Below are positions 1-4,036 of a stretch of 5,889 nucleotides of DNA, in pieces. Both the position numbers and the translations under genes were made by a program. The notes below the pieces were generated by a model. That model saw only the letters and a list, made by a program, of their open reading frames with translations. It had not been told where the DNA came from and made no database searches. Source of the stretch: Acidobacteriota bacterium. Its GTDB lineage: Bacteria > Acidobacteriota > Vicinamibacteria > Vicinamibacterales > SCN-69-37. The DNA is taken from contig JANLHE010000152.1 of the NCBI GenBank assembly GCA_024653875.1, forward strand, positions 1 to 5,889, written 5' to 3'. Within the stretch, counting starts at the first letter, position 1; each line of letters opens with the position of its first letter.

Positions 1-213
1 GATGAGCGCTGCGCGCAGGCCCTTCAGCCTCCCGCCGGCGAGCGCCCGCATCAGCAGGGCGCCCAGCACCGCGTAGCTCACGCCGTGCCCGATGTAGTCA
101 GGCGCCCCGAACGGAATCTCCACGCGGGACTGGTGGGAGACGACGAAGGTGGCCGCCATCCAGATCACGGCGGGCCCCCAGTTCCACAGGGCGCGCACGG
201 AGGGGTGACCCAC
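1..213 (-). CDS. VanZ-like family membrane protein, C-terminal part cut off by window edge
   Basis: About 71 codons are visible, and the reading frame is still open at position 1, so the C-terminus is missing. The translation has a first hydrophobic segment (ALWNWGPAVIWMAATFVVSH), then a loop with IPFGAPDYIGHGVSYAVLG, then a second segment. The pattern of a helix ending in S(H/S), a proline-containing loop, and D-(K/Y)-x-x-H-x-x-x-Y-x-x-LG is the hallmark of the VanZ-like family. These are small integral membrane proteins; VanZ itself affects teicoplanin resistance, but most members have no known role. The start is uncertain. GTG at 213 lies 8 bp after the stop of the preceding small gene; GTG at 198 and TTG at 228 are in-frame alternatives, and none has a clear ribosome binding site. 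It is the last visible member of a run of four membrane-protein genes. Confidence 0.7.
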   Translation of the reverse strand, partial: MGHPSVRALWNWGPAVIWMAATFVVSHQSRVEIPFGAPDYIGHGVSYAVLGALLMRALAGGRLKGLRAALI

Positions 214-220
214 GTGAGAA

Positions 221-394
221 TCAACCAAAGACGAGATACAGCACCCAACTGAGCACAAGGGCGCCGCCCACGAGCGTCCCGAACAAACGCAGGGCGAACG
301 CCCGGCCGCCGGCGAGGTCGTCGCGATGCAGCGCGGCAAACACGGGCGACACCAGGGCCGCAAACAGGATCATCAAGCCGAGGTGGCTGGTCAC
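221..394 (-). CDS. Small two-helix membrane protein (57 aa), unrecognised
   Basis: This short ORF starts with GTG at 394, and its start overlaps the TGA of the preceding DUF6677-like gene (GTGA, 4 bp), a strong sign of translational coupling. It ends with TGA at 221-223. The product has a first hydrophobic segment at about residues 5-22 (LGLMILFAALVSPVFAAL), a charged central stretch (HRDDLAGGR), and a second hydrophobic segment at about 36-57 ending at the very C-terminus. This predicts two transmembrane helices with a short charged loop. I do not recognise a named family. The tight placement between two membrane-protein genes, the sensible amphipathic pattern and the overlap argue that it is real rather than chance. 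Its small size and GTG start make it easy for gene callers to miss. Its function is unknown; it might act with its membrane-protein neighbours. Confidence 0.65.
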   Translation of the reverse strand: MTSHLGLMILFAALVSPVFAALHRDDLAGGRAFALRLFGTLVGGALVLSWVLYLVFG

Positions 395-804
395 TTGCGC
401 CCCCGCGCCACGTCGGCGGCGTCAAACAGCACCAGCACGTTGAGCAGGCCGGAGACGATGAGGAACGTGTTGCCGTATTCGTACGACGCGGCCACGACGT
501 CGCCCACGCCGTAGCCGGCCAGGCCGGCGACGAGACGGGGGGCGCCCAGCATCCATTGGGCGGCCGCGGCCAGGAGCACCAGCGGTTCGGTGCCCTGGAA
601 CGGGAAGAGCTGCCCGCCGAACATCAGTCCGAAGAGGAACATCGGCAGCAGCGTGGCGCCGAAGGTCAGCGCCTTGCCCGCCTGCCCCTGCAGCATGTGC
701 CCCGCGCCGGGAACCAGCCACGCCAGCCCGCACGTCAGCGCAAGGCCGGGCCGCGTGGGCGCAGGCATCTGCGACGCGCTGATGGGTTTCCGTGGCGCAA
801 CCAT
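391..804 (-). CDS. DUF6677-like integral membrane protein
   Basis: The 137-residue product has four hydrophobic stretches at about 21-40, 44-64, 73-97 and 112-130. The first carries AWLVPGAGHMLQGQAGKAL, a Pro-Gly-x-Gly-(H/Q) turn followed by a short basic hairpin, as seen in small membrane proteins that carry such a turn between two helices. The C-terminus has YEYGNTFLIVSGLLNVLVLF followed by DAADVARGRK, which matches my memory of the DUF6677 family found in Acidobacteria and Planctomycetes. No function is established for that family. The ATG at 804 follows the DUF2085 stop after 11 bp, and no clear Shine-Dalgarno sequence is visible. The stop overlaps the GTG start of the next small gene. 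The first 20 residues (Pro/Ala/Ser-rich) are less conserved in character, so Met13 is a possible alternative start. Family assignment is from memory and moderately sure; membrane location is clear. Confidence 0.72.
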   Translation of the reverse strand: MVAPRKPISASQMPAPTRPGLALTCGLAWLVPGAGHMLQGQAGKALTFGATLLPMFLFGLMFGGQLFPFQGTEPLVLLAAAAQWMLGAPRLVAGLAGYGVGDVVAASYEYGNTFLIVSGLLNVLVLFDAADVARGRK

Positions 805-815
805 GCGGCGTCAGT

Positions 816-1337
816 TTATCCGATCGACTCGCGGGTGCCGGCGACCTGCAGCAGCACCCACATGACCGCGGCGCCGAGCGGCAGCGCCGTGGCGAACCGG
901 ATGAGGTTCGAAGGTGTCCCCATCCCGCCCCACTCCCAGAGGAGCGTCAGCGCGGTGGGAATCGCGGCGAGCGCGAGGAGTCGCACGGGCTGAAGCCAGT
1001 GCGCTCCATAATCGGAGGCCCCGGGCTTCAGCCCGGGGCGTGCGGCACGGGCTGAAGCCCGTGCCCTCCAGTCCGTCCGCCGCCGCGCCAACAGCGCCAG
1101 CGCGCCGAACGGCGCGGCGAGATACAGCCCGCTGCACCTCGCGCACACCGGCCACTGCACATCGCGCGTGGCGAACGAACGCTCGGGGCGCTGGTGACAG
1201 ATGCGGCCGCCAGCCAGATAGACCACGGTCGCCCCGAGGCCCGGCCGGCCATCCGGGTGCGACGCCCGGTGCCAGACCGCGCCGCCCGCCGCCAGGGGCC
1301 AGACGATCGCCGCGGCCACCAGCGCCTTGGTCAGCAT
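816..1337 (-). CDS. DUF2085 family membrane protein carrying an in-frame repeat insertion
   Basis: The 173-residue product contains the DUF2085 signature: CHQRPERSF at 48-56 and PVCARCSGLY at 63-72. These provide a Cys-His and a Cys-x-x-Cys that could bind metal or a cofactor. A C-terminal segment LLWEWGGMGTPSNLIRFATA (132-151) is also typical of the family, and an N-terminal hydrophobic segment (about 5-22) may be a membrane anchor. The biochemical function of DUF2085 is unknown. Residues about 90-118 are encoded by three copies of a palindromic DNA repeat (see 983-1070). They read as a basic, Ala/Arg/Pro-rich stretch that separates the cysteine motif half from the last helices, so this protein is probably longer than its relatives. 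The ATG at 1337 overlaps the TGA of the upstream kinase gene by one base (TGATG), indicating coupling. The stop is TAA at 816-818. Confidence 0.85.
   Translation of the reverse strand: MLTKALVAAAIVWPLAAGGAVWHRASHPDGRPGLGATVVYLAGGRICHQRPERSFATRDVQWPVCARCSGLYLAAPFGALALLARRRTDWRARASARAARPGLKPGASDYGAHWLQPVRLLALAAIPTALTLLWEWGGMGTPSNLIRFATALPLGAAVMWVLLQVAGTRESIG
983..1070. repeat. Triple palindromic GGGCTGAAGCCC-type repeat inside the DUF2085 gene
   Basis: Three copies of a palindrome centred on GGGCTGAAGCCC lie in 88 bp. Copy A (983-1008) and copy C (1045-1070) are direct repeats of 26 bp that agree at 24 positions by my hand alignment. Copy B (1014-1039) is in the opposite orientation. Copy C has 10-bp perfect arms (1044-1053 and 1056-1065). 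Copy B has 10-bp perfect arms (1019-1028 and 1031-1040, give or take a base) with differing outer bases that still pair with each other. Copy A has decayed, with mismatched arms. The compensated outer bases suggest selection for the hairpin or independent insertion of variants. I recall similar GGCACGGGCTTCAGCC-type repeats scattered in acidobacterial genomes; this is not verified here. Confidence 0.8.
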
Positions 1338-2278
1338 CAGAGCGCCAGCGACAGGGTCCCGAAGTGGCCCTCGTACCGTTCCTTGAACTCCGCGTGGGAG
1401 TACGCGTGGCTGGATCCGCCCAGGTGCTCAAGCGCGTAGGTGGCCGCCACGCTGCCCAACTGCGCGCACACGTCATACCCGGCGGCCTTGGCCAACCCCT
1501 TCATGAACCCGCCGCGGTAGGCGTCGCCCACGCCCGTCGGGTCCGCAATGCGCGTCGGTTCCACCGCAGGCACATCCGTCTGCTTGCCGCGCTCCAGAAT
1601 CGAGGACCCCTTCTCCCCTTTGGTGACGATCAGGACCTCGGACTTCTCCAGGATGTCCGCCTCGTTCATGCCGGTCTTCTGGCGAATCAGCTCGAACTCG
1701 TAGTCGTTGCAAATCACCATCGCGGCGCCGACGATGCCCTCGCGGAGTTCGTCGCCGGACATGCGCGCGCACTGCTGGCCCGGGTCGAACATGTAGCGGA
1801 TGCCCAGCGCGCGGCACTCGTCGGAGTACTGCACCATCGCCGCCGGATCGTTCGGCGAGATGATGACAAGGTCGGGGCGGTCCACCGTGCGGAACGACAA
1901 CTCGGCCGCATGCGCCATCGCGCCCGTGTAGAACGACGCGATCTGGTTGTTGGCCTCGTCCGTGTTGCAGAAAAACGACGCGGTGAACTTGCCCTCGATC
2001 TCCTTCACCAGGGACGTGTCCACGCCGGCGGCGTCCAGCCAGCGGCGATAGTCGCCGAAGTCCTGCCCCGCCGTCGCCATCAGGTACGGCCGCTCGCCCA
2101 GCAGCGCCAGCGTGTACGCGATGTTCGGTGCGCATCCGCCCCGCCGCTTGTCCATCGAGTCCACCAGGAAACTGAGGCTGACGCGTGAAAAATGTTCGGG
2201 CAGCAGGTGCTCGGTGAACTTGCCGGGAAACGACATCAGGTAGTCGAACGCGATCGAACCGGTGACGATGAGCTTCAT
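1337..2278 (-). CDS. PfkB-family kinase, probable adenosine (nucleoside) kinase
   Basis: The 313-residue product is a complete ribokinase/PfkB-fold enzyme. It begins MKLIVTGSIAFDYLMSFPGK, has the glycine-rich substrate-site motif RRGGCAPN at 45-52, and ends with the PfkB signature 2, DPTGVGDAYRGGF at 246-258, in which Asp252 is the expected catalytic base and GVGD forms the anion hole. VTKGEKG (218-224) and NDYEFE (191-196) are typical ATP-side elements. These enzymes transfer the gamma phosphate of ATP to a hydroxymethyl group of a sugar or nucleoside. Adenosine kinase is my favoured activity, from the overall resemblance and from the overlap with mtnP, but sequence alone cannot exclude another nucleoside or sugar. 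The ATG at 2278 overlaps the mtnP stop (ATGA), with GGAAAG 8 bp upstream as a possible weak ribosome binding site. The enzyme should be cytosolic. Confidence 0.87.
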   Translation of the reverse strand: MKLIVTGSIAFDYLMSFPGKFTEHLLPEHFSRVSLSFLVDSMDKRRGGCAPNIAYTLALLGERPYLMATAGQDFGDYRRWLDAAGVDTSLVKEIEGKFTASFFCNTDEANNQIASFYTGAMAHAAELSFRTVDRPDLVIISPNDPAAMVQYSDECRALGIRYMFDPGQQCARMSGDELREGIVGAAMVICNDYEFELIRQKTGMNEADILEKSEVLIVTKGEKGSSILERGKQTDVPAVEPTRIADPTGVGDAYRGGFMKGLAKAAGYDVCAQLGSVAATYALEHLGGSSHAYSHAEFKERYEGHFGTLSLAL

Positions 2279-3165
2279 GAGAGGTACTTTCCGATGATGG
2301 GTTGAAGGACGGCCTTGCGGCCCGCTGGCATCGCCTCGGGCCTCGTGATGATGGCGGTGGCCAGCGCGCGGGCACACTCGCACGACCGGGTGATGGGCAA
2401 CTGGGCGACGGCCGCGGCCAGCACCTGCTGCGCGGTCTTCGCGTTCTGCAGCAGGTTCGCGACGATCAGATCGACGGTGACCGAATCGTGGTCGGGATGC
2501 CAGCAATCGTAATCGGTCACCAGCGCCAGTGTGCTGTAGCAGATCTCCGCTTCGCGGGCGAGCTTGGCTTCCTGCAGGTTGGTCATGCCGATGATGTCCC
2601 ACCCCTGCGCGCGATAGAAGTTCGACTCGGCCTTCGTGGAAAACTGCGGGCCTTCCATGCAGACATACGTTCCGCCCTCGTGCACCGTCGCGCCCGCCGC
2701 GCGCGCCGAGGCGGTCATGATGCTGCTGAGGGCGCCGCAGAACGGGTGCGCGAAGGCGACATGCGCCACCACGCCCTCGCCGAAGAACGTGCCAACCCGG
2801 CCGCGGGTGCGATCGAAGAACTGGTCGGGGACCACCAGGTCGAGCGGCTTCACGTCCTCGCGGAGGCTGCCGACCGCGCTGGCCGACAGCAGCCACTCCA
2901 CGCCGAGGACTTTGAATCCGAAGATGTTCGCGCGGTAGTTCAGCTCCGACGGCGTGTGCCGGTGTCCATCGCCGTGCCGGGCCAGGAACGCCACGCGGCG
3001 GCCACGCAACGTGGCCAGCACGTAGGGTCCGGACGGCGGGCCAAACGGCGTGTCGACCACGAGGGTCTCGCGGTCCGTCAACTCGGCCATGTCGTACAGG
3101 CCGGAGCCGCCGATGATGCCGATCCGAGCGGGTAAATCGGTACTCTGTAATCGTGAATCGGCCAT
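2275..3165 (-). CDS. mtnP: S-methyl-5'-thioadenosine phosphorylase
   Basis: This 296-residue enzyme cleaves 5'-methylthioadenosine with phosphate to adenine and 5-methylthioribose-1-phosphate, clearing the by-product of polyamine and related S-adenosylmethionine chemistry. Visible family features are IGIIGGSGLYD at 15-25 (phosphate binding), ARHGDGHRHTP at 62-72, MEGPQFSTKAES at 170-181 (sugar and base site) and GMTNLQEA at 193-200. TDYDCW at 217-222 has Asp218 and Asp220 where 6-aminopurine-specific enzymes, such as human MTAP, have the two aspartates that contact adenine; 6-oxopurine phosphorylases have Asn instead. Length is normal for the family plus a short N-terminal extension: the first 13 residues come from an AATCG-rich stretch and precede the conserved core. 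The ATG at 3165 is the only nearby start and lies 33 bp after the preceding gene. The end overlaps the kinase start, so adenine salvage and nucleoside phosphorylation appear coupled. Confidence 0.95.
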   Translation of the reverse strand: MADSRLQSTDLPARIGIIGGSGLYDMAELTDRETLVVDTPFGPPSGPYVLATLRGRRVAFLARHGDGHRHTPSELNYRANIFGFKVLGVEWLLSASAVGSLREDVKPLDLVVPDQFFDRTRGRVGTFFGEGVVAHVAFAHPFCGALSSIMTASARAAGATVHEGGTYVCMEGPQFSTKAESNFYRAQGWDIIGMTNLQEAKLAREAEICYSTLALVTDYDCWHPDHDSVTVDLIVANLLQNAKTAQQVLAAAVAQLPITRSCECARALATAIITRPEAMPAGRKAVLQPIIGKYLS

Positions 3166-3217
3166 CGCTTATCTCGACATCTGGTAATCGGGGAATCGCT
3201 AGTCTAACTGGGAATCG
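3135..3217. repeat. Degenerate AATCG-rich short repeat around the mtnP start
   Basis: On the plus strand AATCG occurs six times in 83 bp (starting at 3135, 3149, 3156, 3186, 3194 and 3213). The pairs at 3147-3160 (GTAATCGTGAATCG) and 3184-3198 (GTAATCGGGGAATCG) resemble each other. The run covers the end of the hydrolase gene, the 33-bp gap and the first codons of mtnP. It is AT-richer than its surroundings. It may be a slipped or decayed simple repeat; no clear promoter, operator or terminator could be recognised in it. Confidence 0.4.
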
Positions 3218-4035
3218 ACAAACCGGCGGCCATCCTTCTCGCGGATGATGCCGGCTGGAATCGACGGGTCGTGCTCAAAGAACACGACGTACTCGCCGTC
3301 GATGGCTTCCTGCAGGAAGCGCTGCTTGTAGTAGAACGTGTCCATCGGGTACAGGTCGTAGCCCATGATCCACGGCGCATCCAGGTGCGCGGTGGTCGGG
3401 ATCAGGTCCGCGACAAACGCGGCCGTGCGCCCGCCCGAGTGCACCTTCACCCACTGGTGCTGCAGGCAGTGACCGCCGGTGCGCCACACGCTGATGCCCG
3501 GGAGCACCTCGCCGTCGTCCTCCACGAAGTCGATGACGCCGGCGGCGGCCAGCGGCAGGAAATCATCCGGCAGATAGCTGGCGCGGTTCCGGTCGTGCGG
3601 GTGTGTGGCGTCGTGCCACTCATCGCGGCGGATGAGATAGCGGGCGTTCCTGAACGTCGGCACCACGGTGTCGCCCACCCGGGTAGTGGAACCGCCGAAG
3701 TGATCGAAATGCAGGTGCGTGGCCACGACGTGCGTGATGTCGTCCGCGGTCAGGCCCGCCTCCGCCAGTGCGTGGTCGATGTTGCGGGTGCGGTCGATGG
3801 CGTAGATATCCACCAGCTTCGGCGGCATCTTGTTGCCGATACCGGTATCAATCAGCACGGTGTGCCGCGGCGTGCGGACCAGCAGCGGCCTGAGGCCCAG
3901 CGGAATCCGGTTCTTGTCGTCCGCCGTGGTCCGCTTTTGCCACATCGTCTTCGGCACCACGCCGAACATGGCGCCGCCGTCGAGACGGAACGTCCCGTCG
4001 GAGAGCGAGATCAGCTCGAAATCGCCCAGGCGCAC
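3199..4035 (-). CDS. Metallo-beta-lactamase-fold hydrolase (lactonase-like)
   Basis: The 278-residue product carries the zinc motif of the superfamily, THLHFDHFGG, with His107, His109, Asp111 and His112. Further likely ligands are His189 (TGGHCLQHQ), Asp210 (FVADLIPT) and His255 (FFEHDP). The N-terminus has a characteristic LSDGTFRLDGGAMFGVVPK stretch, then VLIDTGIG before the active site. The fold hydrolyses esters, lactones, thioesters or phosphodiesters; this arrangement resembles the N-acyl-homoserine-lactonase branch, but the substrate is unknown. Given the gene before it, an acyl-CoA or lactone by-product is conceivable, which is inference only. I chose the GTG at 4035 because GAGGG lies 8 bp upstream and the start follows the preceding stop by one base. 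The in-frame GTG at 4050 would add five residues (MRDAD) and overlap the preceding gene, with its purine run too close for good spacing. The stop is TAG at 3199-3201. No signal peptide is seen, so it is probably cytosolic. Confidence 0.88.
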   Translation of the reverse strand: MRLGDFELISLSDGTFRLDGGAMFGVVPKTMWQKRTTADDKNRIPLGLRPLLVRTPRHTVLIDTGIGNKMPPKLVDIYAIDRTRNIDHALAEAGLTADDITHVVATHLHFDHFGGSTTRVGDTVVPTFRNARYLIRRDEWHDATHPHDRNRASYLPDDFLPLAAAGVIDFVEDDGEVLPGISVWRTGGHCLQHQWVKVHSGGRTAAFVADLIPTTAHLDAPWIMGYDLYPMDTFYYKQRFLQEAIDGEYVVFFEHDPSIPAGIIREKDGRRFVDSQLD

Positions 4036-4036
4036 G

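Noticed and set aside
983..1070. CRISPR-like array
   Set aside because: Only three units in alternating orientation, with 5-6 bp between units and no spacers of uniform length.
914..2188. Long plus-strand open frame (424 codons)
   Set aside because: It lies antisense to the DUF2085 and kinase genes, is rich in Arg/Ala/Pro, has no family motifs, and is explained by high GC and third-position bias.
2279..2896. Extension of the kinase frame upstream into mtnP
   Set aside because: The extra residues are an out-of-frame reading of mtnP. The kinase homology begins exactly at MKLIVTG, at ATG 2278.
3166..3198. Promoter for mtnP in the 33-bp gap
   Set aside because: No pair of -35 and -10 like boxes with suitable spacing could be recognised, and the gap is short enough for read-through.
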